Notes: generated by a model not told the origin, from the sequence alone. Counted from the stretch's first letter, positions 53,327 through 63,126 are shown. The stretch: DNA of 64,000 bases from Armigeres subalbatus (GCF_024139115.2 NW_026942880.1:213328-277327), one strand, 5' to 3'. Program-made: numbers and translations.

Positions 53327-55299
53327 CACGCTTAGATTGGTTTACTTATTTATGGGTACTTCATTCACTCATATATGGGTAAATGCAATTATACTAATAT
53401 TATTAGTAAAACTTACTCAAAAAATCGGTAAAGTTTACTGATATTCCGACAAAAACGACTTTACCTATTTTTGAGTAATTGCATTTACCCATATTTGGGT
53501 GAAAAATTGAACATAAACAAATCCAAACTGATGGTCGCCGCGTCAACGTCGTCGTCGCAAGTATTTATTTTTCCCTATTTTATTCATTTACCGGGCAGTC
53601 AAAATTGATAATCTCGATAATCTTTCTTCCGAATATATTCAAGGTAACTATTTTTGATAATATTGGTTTTCGATACACAACGTATAGGTTGCAACTTCTT
53701 GAACATTTTTTCCAGCACCGGTCGGTAACACCATATCGGCTTCCTCGAAAATTTACCTGGCGATGGCGATCAACGATAATAGGAAACAGAATAGTTCCCG
53801 AACCATCGGCGGAGAGAAGCATCTCTGCTCGAATAGCTGACAATAGCTGACCACAAACGGGACAATATGTTGTTTCATGCACCTGGTGTCACGGCGATCA
53901 ACGATTATAGGAAACAGAATAGTTCCCGAACCATCGGCGGAGAGAACCATCTCTGCTCAGATAGCTGACAATTTCTGACCACAAACGGCACAATACGTTG
54001 CTTCGGTATCAATCAGTCATACAGCACCTGCTTTGATTTTGTCATTGGGCACTCAACACATCAATGGATCGCAAGGCCGGCTGTTACTAAAAGCTCCAAT
54101 GGATTACATTTCCGGACAACTCTAATCAGGAGCTATGAGGAGAGCTACGATGTTCGTTGTTAAAATTTTTGTCCTGCCGGTGCTACATGTTATCCCCCCT
54201 CATTCGCTGTCTGTCCCGGTGCTACAATTCCTGCTCGTAGTGAAACTCATTCATTCGCTTCTCCAGAAGCAACTCCAAACGATAGATAATGAAGAAGATC
54301 TTGATTTAATGGTAAGCTATTCATTCGTATAACATAATTTAGATTTTATTTTGATTTAGAATAAATTTTCAGGTCTTTGCACATGTGGTGGTGACGGAAC
54401 GGGTTTTTTTTTTACCGTACTTCTTCTAGCCAAGCGTCCAGCATCCTAATAGATCAAGTTTTGAGATTATATACCATCAGATTCTTACACGGCGACTGCG
54501 GAGCAGGCTAGCAGGTGACCCGGTACCTGCTGCGGTTAACGCTTACTGACCCCAAGCTGCTGCGGATCATCCAGCCGTCGCCAGCTCTGGTATCGTCGAT
54601 CGGGTGATTTTAATCTTTCGTTCATCAGTTTTGTTAATGCAACCAAAGCCCAACATCCAACACTCACAAAAAACTCCGCATTATATTCATGAGTTTACAC
54701 ATGGATTTTTGCAATGGGGGTAGCGAAATGGATTCCATATGTTCGACACATATATTTCATGCGCCCACATGCATTCTATGGGTGTTCACACATACTATCC
54801 ATGTGGGTCATAGTATCCATGTGTGAATTTGTATGGAAATAAGTATGTGCCGACGCATGATATGCATATTTCAAAATACATGGATTTTTGCCATAAAGTA
54901 TGTGTCGATTTTCCTGAGTGAACAACTGTACATTGTAAATATATTTGTTTTAAAATTTGATTAAGAAGCCAGGCCAAAAAGCTGCCAGCTGCTAATAAAT
55001 ATAAAACGACGCAAATTTGCACTATTGGCTTATTTATTATTTATTGATTGGTTTACTGCGAAATATTGATTTGTTTATCCAATGCGATTTTTAATTCCAA
55101 AACAAAAAAAATTCACCCATATGTGAGTAAATTTCACCTATAATAAAGTACCCATAAATAGGTAAACATTACCAATATTTCTGAGATTGGCATGTACTCA
55201 AATATGGGTAAATTCTGTTTCACCCATAAATACGTATGTGCACTTTTTGGCGATTATAGGTACTCTTCACCCATATTTGGGTGAACTGAACTAAGCGTG
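53327..55299. mobile_element. 1.97-kb element with CACGCTTAG ends and ~200-bp imperfect inverted repeats
   Basis: Starts CACGCTTAG and ends CTAAGCGTG, flanked by TA at 53325-53326 and 55300-55301. Both ends carry several ACCCATATTTGGGT-type palindromes in inverted order. The interior includes a 129-bp tandem duplication (53768-53878 and 53897-54006) and smaller repeats related to ACACATACTATCCATGTGGG. No transposase was recognised. Confidence 0.78.
53768..54006. repeat. Two-copy tandem duplication, 129-bp period
   Basis: CGATCAACGATAATAGGAAA / CGATCAACGATTATAGGAAA and the following ~110 bp are repeated with a few differences. On the minus strand the left unit encodes YCPVCGQLLS, and the second unit has lost one of the two Cys. 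The parent ORF (53882-53580, minus) is unrecognised. Confidence 0.85.
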
Positions 55300-55314
55300 T
55301 AGATTCTACTACAC

Positions 55315-55793
55315 CTGGGTGGTGCGGATAGAATCGATTTGGTTGTCAAACTGAAGCCAAAAATTTCTATTGTGCCGGAGCCAAACATTGAAGATTGTGG
55401 TTATGTTCGTTTCTGATTTAATATTGAGAAGTATTGTTATTATTTGGAGAAAAAATAAAAATAAACTTTGTTTGAGTTTTGTATTCTTTGTAACAAATAT
55501 TCTCACATTATATTTCGAGTGGAAAATTAGTAGGAATGCAACTAAAAAGCACTCGTTACGAAATTTCTTGAGATTCAGCAGCTGATTGGAGCATGAATGT
55601 ATGTAAACAATCGTTAAGTCATGTAGAGTCTAGCGCATTTGTGCGCCCTCATGCAGCGTGGAAAGAGAAACTCGAAGAGCGGGAAATGTTTGACAGCCAA
55701 GTAACTGCAAAATAATTTTGTTTATGGGAGCGATTTCAAAATTTCCCTTTACTCACTTGAGCGCAGAAAAGCGGCTCTATCCGCAGCACCCAG
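55315..55793 (+). mobile_element. 479-bp hAT-type non-autonomous element, copy 1
   Basis: Ends CTGGGTGGTGCGGATAGA / TCTATCCGCAGCACCCAG (one mismatch in the core). Exact 8-bp duplication TACTACAC at 55307-55314 and 55794-55801. No coding capacity. Copy 2, almost identical in length and layout, is at 61874-62353, and a fragment is at 46065-46152. Confidence 0.93.
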
Positions 55794-56109
55794 TACTACA
55801 CTAATAAAAATCCACACATTTTTATTGCGATTTTTTTCACCATTTAGACTCTTATGATAAAAATTTCGTCTTACTCAGATTTCGCTTTCGATTTCGCTGC
55901 TGGCTACCGTGCGCATTTCACTTGAAGATCGTGACAGCTGCCACAAGCCCCCTCATGTTTACATATTTTTTCATAGTTCTCAGCTCTCCAGCTGCACTGA
56001 TACAAAGCGTATAGTAAATTCAACCATGGTGCTGTAGTAAAAATAACAAATTCTAGTGTTGTCAAAATAAATACAAAGATCGTTGAAATAACAACATTGT
56101 TTTTAAAAA

Positions 56110-56148
56110 CACTATGCTAACACGGTATATTTTACCGTGTACATAGTA
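56110..56148. repeat. Subterminal hairpin in the CACTA-like element
   Basis: ACTATGCTAACACGGTA and TACCGTGTACATAGT are near-perfect inverted copies around a TATTT loop. It lies about 120 bp inside the left end. It could be a transposase-binding or regulatory site, or a tiny insertion. Confidence 0.75.
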
Positions 56149-56268
56149 AAAACAACAACATCTGCTCCTGGTTCACTTGACTGACATTTTTCATCATTAC
56201 ACGTCATCTTAACCGCCAGAACGTATTAACGATTTAAGTTCTTGTGTTATTTTAAATCTAATGTAAAA

Positions 56269-58229
56269 ATGAATGCGCAAAACGAAAACCAAATGGTTAA
56301 AATCCCTGTTGATGGTATAATTGAGGAAGAAGAGCTAGCTGATGGTTTGTATGGCTATGTTTTAGAAGACATTTATCGTAAAACCTTGTTTCTTCCTACA
56401 GCCTGTGATGAAAACCCAGAGCTACGTAAACTGATCGTCGATAATTGGCAAATGGATTCATCAATCTATTCTATTTTGATCGGTAAGATTATTTTGTGTT
56501 AGTTTTTGCTGAATTCGTATAAGTTTTTCAATATAGGACATGGTGTGACGGTGGAATATCTTGCACTCATTGACGAAGTGGCCTTGGCAGATATTTTCTC
56601 AGTCGCGAAGTGGACAGGCCATAAGCACGCTCTCAGGAGAAAGTTACAGCTGTGGGAAAAAAGTGCTATGTTTCAGGTAGATCCGGTGATCAAAAATTCA
56701 CCCATCGTTAGCAACCCTGGTCCATCTCAAACACAAGTTCTCGCATCAGCACCCCAATATCCTCTTCTGCCTACATCAGTTACTCTGAATCTTCTGGAGG
56801 ACATTCTCGGAAGGAACGAAAAAGGGAAGATTGTGACACAGTTTTATAAAACTCATCAGCGACTAGACACTCAACATAGGAAGTACTTGGCACACACCGT
56901 AGTCGACTATTACATTGCGAATGGCAATTATTTCCCGATACCAGATATGGCACGATTTTCACAATGCATCGCAGAGAAATTTCCACCAGAGCTACCAGTA
57001 ATTAACCACATTATGTAGTAACCCAACCCTCATTACATTTTTTTCCTCCACAGGAAGTGTACTTCAATCCACGGAACGTAGCGATAAACAAAAAGCATCC
57101 AACTGGGATTCTCTATGATCGGTTCCACAACCGGAACAAAAAGCATCAGCTGCTAAGCAAACTGGAGCAGAAAAATACCACCGTCGATTATTGGAAAATC
57201 TTCAAGGCCAAGGCTTTGACTTTGACAAGTGAAGGTATTATTGTTGTCTGTTGATTGTTTTTTTTATTAATAATGTAATCTTTGATTTCAGAAATCAAAA
57301 AACAAAATTCGTTTAAATCATGGCTCCGAAATAATCAACAACCCTCCGAAAAAGTAGTAGATCATTGGCGAGAATCGTTTTTACTGCGCGTTAGAGAAAT
57401 TGTGGGAGAGACAGATCCAGATAAGGGGCAGCTGGTGGCTGAATGGCCAAGATTGGCTGATGAAAACGGTTACCTACTGGTAAGCGCGACTTTTTTAAAT
57501 TTGTATACTTTATTTCTAAGTACGTTTAATTCATTCATAGATTGATGCCGACTTCGAGGCTATCTACCGAAACTCAACCGGGTCTTCTATTTTCGAGGAA
57601 TGGGATGGTTTTATTCCTCGCTTTCTGGAATACGTTCAACTGAATGGCTTGAAGGATGACTATTCTCGTCAACTGCTGATACAACTGGAGGAGGAAGTTG
57701 TCCCTAAAGGTTTGTTATTAGCCATGAATAAATTTTGGGGAAAGTAACTCAATAATTGATTATTTCAGATACTCGTGACTTCATTTGCTGTACTATTTTT
57801 CATGGTCTTGTTAAGCCCGTACGGACATCATTGCGAAAGTTACCAAGCATCCTTCAAGCACAAACTGACATGTGCTATGCATGTGCAACTTACGAAGAGT
57901 TTCTCGAAGCAGTGAGCTCATTGCGTAACGAGCTTTTCTCGGATAAAATTCCTTTCACTCCTCGCATATATGTTGTTGGTCAAGTTGGTGAGTTCACTGG
58001 ATTCTACGTAGTTACTTCAAAACTTCAGTACCAGCTGCCGACATTCCTCCGGTGCGTCGATCTAATAGTTAAAATTAAATTTACCCTCAACTACGAATTT
58101 CCCGAGAGCTGCGAGTTGTTTTGGTGTTTCATCGCCAAACACTTCTACAAGCTTGATTTCTCGCGTAAGGCGAAGAATAGCCAACTGCTCCAGCTCTTTG
58201 CGCACTTGGGAAACAACTTGCCATCATGA
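56269..58229 (+). CDS. ORF1 of the CACTA-like element: six-exon SAM-like protein, 557 aa
   Basis: Exons by consensus splice sites: 56269-56482, 56537-56997, 57054-57234, 57292-57479, 57541-57709 and 57769-58229. Every junction has GT...AG and preserves frame, giving 1,674 nt (557 codons and TGA). The start is the ATG at 56269 (context AAAAATGAA). Residues ~60-112 (HGVTVEYLALIDEVALADIF, then WTGHKHALRRKLQLWE) resemble a sterile alpha motif, an oligomerisation or binding fold. Residues ~150-225 (LEDILGRNEKGKIVTQFYKT onward) and the C-terminal part (YQLPTFLRCVDLIVKIKF) recall large SAM-domain proteins annotated as SAMD3-like in animals. Introns are short (52-62 nt), typical of dipterans. An extra donor-like GTGAGT at 57987 could allow alternative splicing. 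Its role is inferred: accessory factor for the adjacent transposase, or a captured host gene. Confidence 0.72.
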
Positions 58230-60670
58230 ATTGTCATCTGTGTCAAGCCTCTTACGAATCAGTTCAACACATTTTCGACCACCTGACAATATACCACAGT
58301 ACTCCGACAGTCTTCAAGTACATGTGCACAGCATGTGTACCATCAGCATCGTTCCAGAACCTCCATCGTTTTAAACGTCACGTCAACATGAAACATCTCG
58401 ATTTATTCAAACCGGTCGCTGCTGAGCGAAATCCCAATCAAACAACATCGAGTATCGCTAACCACGATCTGGTGGAACTCGATATCGATATGGAAGAGTG
58501 CCGTGAAATGCCGCATACAAACAAGGACCCTGAAATACAGAATATGGGAGACCAAAAGAAAAATCAAATATGTGATAAAGATATACTAGATATAAGAAAT
58601 ACTCTAAGAGAAAAGTTTTTAAATTTTACTTTAAGCCTACATGATAAGTCCAATTACACAAGGAAAGATGTAATCATTTTACAAAAAGCCATTACTGAAG
58701 AAGTTGTTAAACCTATATGTGATGCATTGCTGAAAGTTGCTTCTATAAATGACAGTAAAGTTTGTGTCAAAGAGTTGATTAATGATATCTATCAACCTTT
58801 TCAATTCATAGCTACTGAACAAAAATTCAATGCTACGTTACAGAGAATTAATCTTAACGATGAATTACACGTGATCAATTTTAGGGACGATGAAGAAAGC
58901 ATAGTTTCTAAAGGATGCTTGATGCCCATCAAACAACAGTTCAAACGCTATTTTGAAAGTGGAAACGTATTTAAGGAGACAATCGAGCATATGAGAGTGT
59001 TAGATAACAGTGAAGAAATTGCAAATCTCGTTAATGGTACACTATGGAAAAACGTTCGAAAAGAGTATGAAGGTAGCATAGTCGTTCCCTATTTTTTGTA
59101 CTCAGATGAAGTTGAATTGAACGATGCAATAGGAGCTCACTCTGGTACTCATAAAGTAACAGGTCTTTATTACAATTTCCCCACGATACCATCACATTTT
59201 TTATCACGCTTGGAGAACATCTTTGTAGCAGGTTTCATAAAAGCATCCGATTTGGCCCGTCTTGGTCCGTCTAAGGCATTAGAAGAATTAATTGATATTT
59301 TGATTGAGTTAGAGCAAGTTGGAATAAATTTGATAATAGATGGCGATGACGTTCGTGTATATTTCGTATTGATGGGTATCCTGGGTGATAATCTAGGAAT
59401 CAACACACTTATGGGCTTCGCAACATCCTTTAGCTCACTACTGTATTGCAGATTTTGTACGCAAAATAAATACGATTCGCAAACCGCTATAAGTCTAGAT
59501 CCTAATCGTAATCGAACAAGGCAAAAGTATGAAATTGATGTACAGAAAAGTTTCAAAGAATCAGGGATAAAGGAAGCTTCTGCCTTTAATAAAATGAAGC
59601 ATTATCATGTAGCTGATTTTGCTATCGTTGACATTATGCATGATTTCTATTCCCACGGTATTTGCAGCTATGATTTATCTCTGGTTTTGTCATACATGAT
59701 ACAAACTTTACAAATATCTTTGCAGACTATCAATTATCGAATACAACAGTTTGATTTTAAGGAGACAGAAAACAGAAACACATTCAAAGTAATATCGCGA
59801 GACCATATAAAATCAGCCAGTTTTAAAATGACTGCCAGAGAAATGATGCTATTTGTTCATTACTTCCCTTTATTGTTTGGCGATGTGATACCAGAAAACG
59901 ACAAAGTTTGGAATTTTATTCTTTCTCTTATTGAGTTAACTTCTCTTGTGTTGTTACCTAAATTTAATAACGAATTGCTGAAAACTCTAGAAGATCAAAT
60001 TGAATATCATCACTTTCATTATAGGCAGCTTTTTGCAGAGCCACTCAAACCTAAATATCACATTTTATTGCATTATGTTCAAACCATTAGGAAAATTGGA
60101 CCTCCGCGTTACACTTGGAGTTTTCGCTTTGAAGCATTCCACCAAATTTTCAAAAAGTATTGTAGGAATATTACTTCTAGACGAAACATATGTTTTACGT
60201 TATGCACTAAGGCTAAGTTGATATTCATGAACGACATAAAACATCTGAATCATTTTAAAGATCCCTTAACATATAAAAATCCAATAAGTTTACGATCTAT
60301 CGATTTGCCATACTTTTCAAAGTTAAATTTAACAAATGAACTGCTGACATTAAACTTTAAGACAGTTTGCGCTTTGACATATAAGGGTACTGAGTATAAG
60401 GTTGGACAATTTCTCACGAAGTCCCTCTCTAATCTAAGATCAGTAGAGTTGTATGAAATTAAAGACATATTGATCTCAAATAACACGGTAAGAATCGCAT
60501 GCCAACAATGGGAGGTGGAAGAATACTGTTATCATTTTGCAGCATTTAAAGTTAATATGGCTAAGTCAGTGTACGATATAATGACCATTGATGTGTTTGA
60601 TGGACCTCCTATTCATGTATATAATGTTCAAGATGTTAGTTATATAAGGCTTAAAAAATACTTTCTGTAA
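58226..60670 (+). CDS. ORF2: CACTA/EnSpm-like transposase, 814 aa
   Basis: Single uninterrupted ORF; the ATG at 58226 overlaps the ORF1 stop (ATGA). Two C2H2 fingers are at residues 3-24 (CHLCQASYESVQHIFDH) and 34-57. Residues ~80-270 are charged and linker-like. The catalytic region includes LYSDEVELNDAIGAHSG (D294), LGDNLGINTLMGF (D388), YCRFC (C408/C411), VDIMHDFYSHG (H472-D473) and WSFRFEAFHQIFKKY (E636). This series of boxes is what I know from animal EnSpm/CACTA-type transposases, where a DD...E triad cuts the ends. Assignment of the three acids is a proposal: D388, D473, E636, with D294 as an alternative. PKYHILLHYV upstream of the RFE box fits the same family. Expected role: nuclear transposase acting on the CACTG ends. 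No internal stop or frameshift. A captured, domesticated host protein is the alternative, less likely given the intact element ends. Confidence 0.8.
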   Translation: MNCHLCQASYESVQHIFDHLTIYHSTPTVFKYMCTACVPSASFQNLHRFKRHVNMKHLDLFKPVAAERNPNQTTSSIANHDLVELDIDMEECREMPHTNKDPEIQNMGDQKKNQICDKDILDIRNTLREKFLNFTLSLHDKSNYTRKDVIILQKAITEEVVKPICDALLKVASINDSKVCVKELINDIYQPFQFIATEQKFNATLQRINLNDELHVINFRDDEESIVSKGCLMPIKQQFKRYFESGNVFKETIEHMRVLDNSEEIANLVNGTLWKNVRKEYEGSIVVPYFLYSDEVELNDAIGAHSGTHKVTGLYYNFPTIPSHFLSRLENIFVAGFIKASDLARLGPSKALEELIDILIELEQVGINLIIDGDDVRVYFVLMGILGDNLGINTLMGFATSFSSLLYCRFCTQNKYDSQTAISLDPNRNRTRQKYEIDVQKSFKESGIKEASAFNKMKHYHVADFAIVDIMHDFYSHGICSYDLSLVLSYMIQTLQISLQTINYRIQQFDFKETENRNTFKVISRDHIKSASFKMTAREMMLFVHYFPLLFGDVIPENDKVWNFILSLIELTSLVLLPKFNNELLKTLEDQIEYHHFHYRQLFAEPLKPKYHILLHYVQTIRKIGPPRYTWSFRFEAFHQIFKKYCRNITSRRNICFTLCTKAKLIFMNDIKHLNHFKDPLTYKNPISLRSIDLPYFSKLNLTNELLTLNFKTVCALTYKGTEYKVGQFLTKSLSNLRSVELYEIKDILISNNTVRIACQQWEVEEYCYHFAAFKVNMAKSVYDIMTIDVFDGPPIHVYNVQDVSYIRLKKYFL

Positions 60671-60742
60671 AGTTTTATCAGAAAAAATATAATGTAAAAT
60701 ATATGCATAATCAAATCAATAATGTATTTTAAAGACTCGAAC

Positions 60743-60818
60743 GCAATATATCGGAACGGAGAAGGTAACGGCAAGACCTAGCGGCCCTAGCGTTAGCGGT
60801 GCCGTTCCGAATAATTGC
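60743..60818. mobile_element. 76-bp palindromic MITE-like insertion
   Basis: GCAATATATCGGAACGG (60743-60759) and CCGTTCCGAATAATTGC (60802-60818) are inverted with two mismatches. The core is rich in CTAGCG words. The GCAATAT-CGGAACGG signature relates it to the 110-bp MITE at 48725-48834. It lies between ORF2 and the right end of the CACTA-like element. Confidence 0.65.
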
Positions 60819-61190
60819 TATGAAGGCTTAATTATTGCTAAATTTGCGGAATATAGGTCCTATATTCTGATTTTTCACGATTCCAAAGCATCAAAGACAA
60901 AAAAGAATATTCATTTTGAAAAAATACTATATAATGCAGTTAAGTTTACTACATGATTGTAATTTTAAATGCAAAAAATCGTTGTTTTTTTGACATTTTA
61001 TTTCGCTTAAAATAACTATATTTTATGGTATTTTTGACATTTGTTTGTTTATTATGCAACCATGGTAAAAAATACTACACAATTCATTTGAAATGAATGC
61101 GGTATGTAGTCTGCACAAATCAATTGGTGTTGTGCATTTAATTTAAACTATCAATATGGTATTTCTTACCACAATGCTGTTTTCAGTGTG

Positions 61191-61664
61191 ATCATGTTTA
61201 CACACTCACGTAAATAAAATATGGAAATCCATAAGTTTTGCCCTATGAAACAGCAGAAGTTCATTCCATAATTGATTCATAAGGCTTCTATGTAAGTCAT
61301 AGTCATTCGAATAAATTACATAATTATGCCTTATGAAATTCAATATGTTGCCTCATGAATAAAAATCATAAGGTAAGCTTATGGACCAACATGTCATTGA
61401 TGGTGTTCATTCAAAGAAAACAATCAACGTCATTACTTTTTTCTGCAACCCGATTGACCACGATTTTTCTTCAACATTCAGTTAATTTGCAGATAATTAA
61501 CACGATATTACCAGTAGCGCGATTTGGACAAACTTTTGGCAGCGAATGCAGGTAAGATATTGCTCAAAATACTACAAACATATCATGGAATAATTCCGAA
61601 CGAATCCGCTGACTGCTTCCGCTCATGAACAAAAATTCTGATCTCCCATGTTAAAGATCTGTTA
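61191..61664. other. No recognisable gene
   Basis: AT-rich spacer with repeated TTATGAATC/CATAAG words (about 61225-61385). Confidence 0.5.
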
Positions 61665-62403
61665 CACTGCCAAAAATATCTATATAAGATATATGTGTCG
61701 CCGTTATAAATTTTTGCAATAGCTCCACCCTAATATAGTCGATATAAAACCACACATAAAATAAATAATTGTTAATTCGAGACCACACATAAAGTTTATT
61801 TGGACATATATTTTATTAGTAGTTCGCGTGGAGAATGGTTATGTGTGCGCTGATATACATCATAAGTTAAATCCTGGGTGGTGCGGATAGAATCGATTTG
61901 GTTGTCAAACTGAAGCCAAAATTTTCTATTGTGCCGGAGCCAAACATTGAAGATTGTGGTTATGTTCGTTTTAGATCTTATATTGAGAAGTATTGTTATT
62001 ATTTGGGGAAAGAAATAAAAATAAACTTATTTTGAGTTGTGCATTCTTTGTAACAAATATATTCACATTATATTTCGAGTGGAAAATTAGTAGGAATGCA
62101 GCTAAAAAGCACTCGTTACGAGATTTCACGAGATTCAGCAGCTTGTTGGTGCCGGAATGTATGTAAACCACCGTAAAGTCATGTATAGTCTCGCGCATTT
62201 TTGCGCCTTCATGCAGCGTGGAAAGAGAAATTCGAAGAGCGGGAAATGTTTGACAGCCAAGAAACTGCAAAATAATTTTGCTTATGAGATTGATTTCAAA
62301 ATATCCCGCTACTCGCTTGAGAGCAGAAAAGCGGCTCTATCCGCAGCACCCAGGTTAAATCTATGGATTTTTGCCAATAAATATGTGTGGATTTTTAGTA
62401 GTG
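61665..62403. mobile_element. TA-flanked element (CACTGCCAAAAAT ends) with nested hAT-type copy
   Basis: The left end CACTGCCAAAAAT and the right end ATTTTTAGTAGTG are imperfect inverted repeats, flanked by TA (61663-61664 and 62404-62405). Inside are several TATGTGTG/CACACATA words. After removal of the 480-bp hAT-type insertion the element is about 250 bp. Tc1/mariner-type by TA duplication. A related terminus lies at 55799-55825 beside hAT copy 1. Confidence 0.65.
61874..62353 (+). mobile_element. 480-bp hAT-type non-autonomous element, copy 2
   Basis: Same ends as copy 1 (CTGGGTGGTGCGGATAGA / TCTATCCGCAGCACCCAG). Exact 8-bp duplication GTTAAATC at 61866-61873 and 62354-62361. It lies inside a TA-flanked MITE. 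Confidence 0.93.
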
Positions 62404-62523
62404 TACAGTTCTTCCACGGTTGTCCAGTCCAGTTGCTTCCATGGTTGCGTGTTTTAAAAATATTTAACCTTCAATAAGACTTTCGGTTCTTCCAGATTTG
62501 ACGGGTGCGACAACGGCACGTGG

Positions 62524-62962
62524 ATGGAGGCCTTAAATAAGAAGCTGTTGACCCGTTGCTTCCTGTCCAATGAAGCAGAACGTCAGCTTACCTGGTTTGT
62601 CCAACACCAGCATACCTTGTGCCCTGTTAATACTGCTCCACATGCGTCTCGGTATCATAGGCAAGGCTGGAATTTCTCGACACGGACGTGCATCCCCAGA
62701 ACTATAGTAGAGCTGCCCATCCAGAGTGACTGGGCAATAGGGCACTTTGGATTTTCAGCACATTCTGGTGGTAAATACCTCCATAGTGGTCCGGCTGCAG
62801 CTCCCGTTAAGGAAACGAAATGAGTTTTCCGTAAAGCTAAAACTGGACATGGGCCGCTCGATTGATATCTTTCAGGAGGAGAAGTGGGTGATCACGGACA
62901 GCAATGGAGAAGACTGTTCCAGATATGACTGCATATCCAAGTCCATATCCGACTTGAAGGCT
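62524..62962 (+). other. Unrecognised ORF pair, possible host exon remnants
   Basis: A 99-codon ORF (62524-62823, MEALNKKLLTRCFLSNEAER ...) overlaps a second frame (62747-62977, with VKLKLDMGRSIDIFQEEKWV). An antisense ORF of 70 codons also exists. The amino-acid content is protein-like and free of repeats, so this may be a frame-shifted exon of a host or transposon gene. I do not recognise it. The right end runs into the MITE at 62963. Confidence 0.3.
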
Positions 62963-63117
62963 GGTTTACAGTTCTGAAAACTTGTCACGAGATTTGATTC
63001 CCCAATGCATTTTTAGAGGGCGGGATTTATGGGAATTGGGCACGGAAAATCGAAATTTCCGCCCTTTTGAAAATACATGGGGATCAAATCCGTGACACGT
63101 TTTCCGAACTGTAAACC
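62963..63117. mobile_element. 155-bp MITE
   Basis: Inverted ends GGTTTACAGTTCTGAAAACT / GTTTTCCGAACTGTAAACC and shared TGTCAC, TTTGAT and CCCC blocks. Flanking target duplication not clear. Confidence 0.75.
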
Positions 63118-63126
63118 ATCTATTAA

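Larger units (their letters stand above)
55995..61188 (+). mobile_element. 5.2-kb autonomous CACTA/EnSpm-like (CMC) DNA transposon
   Basis: The left end reads CACTGATACAAAGCGTATAG; the right end, reverse complemented, reads CACTGAAAACAGCATTGTGG. The inverted repeats are imperfect but alignable over about 50 bp, with GTAA and ACCAT blocks at equal spacing. A TG dinucleotide flanks both sides (55993-55994 and 61189-61190), within the 2-4-bp duplication range of the CMC group. It contains two plus-strand genes: a spliced SAM-like protein (56269-58229) and an 814-residue transposase-like protein (58226-60670). Neither has a stop or frameshift once introns are removed. Subterminal TAGTAAAAA(T/C)AACAA words occur near 56034 and 56144. 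A small palindromic MITE-like segment (60743-60818) lies in the 3' flank of ORF2. Confidence 0.8.

Noticed and set aside
59170..59556. 128-codon minus-strand ORF
   Set aside because: Antisense shadow within the transposase ORF2.
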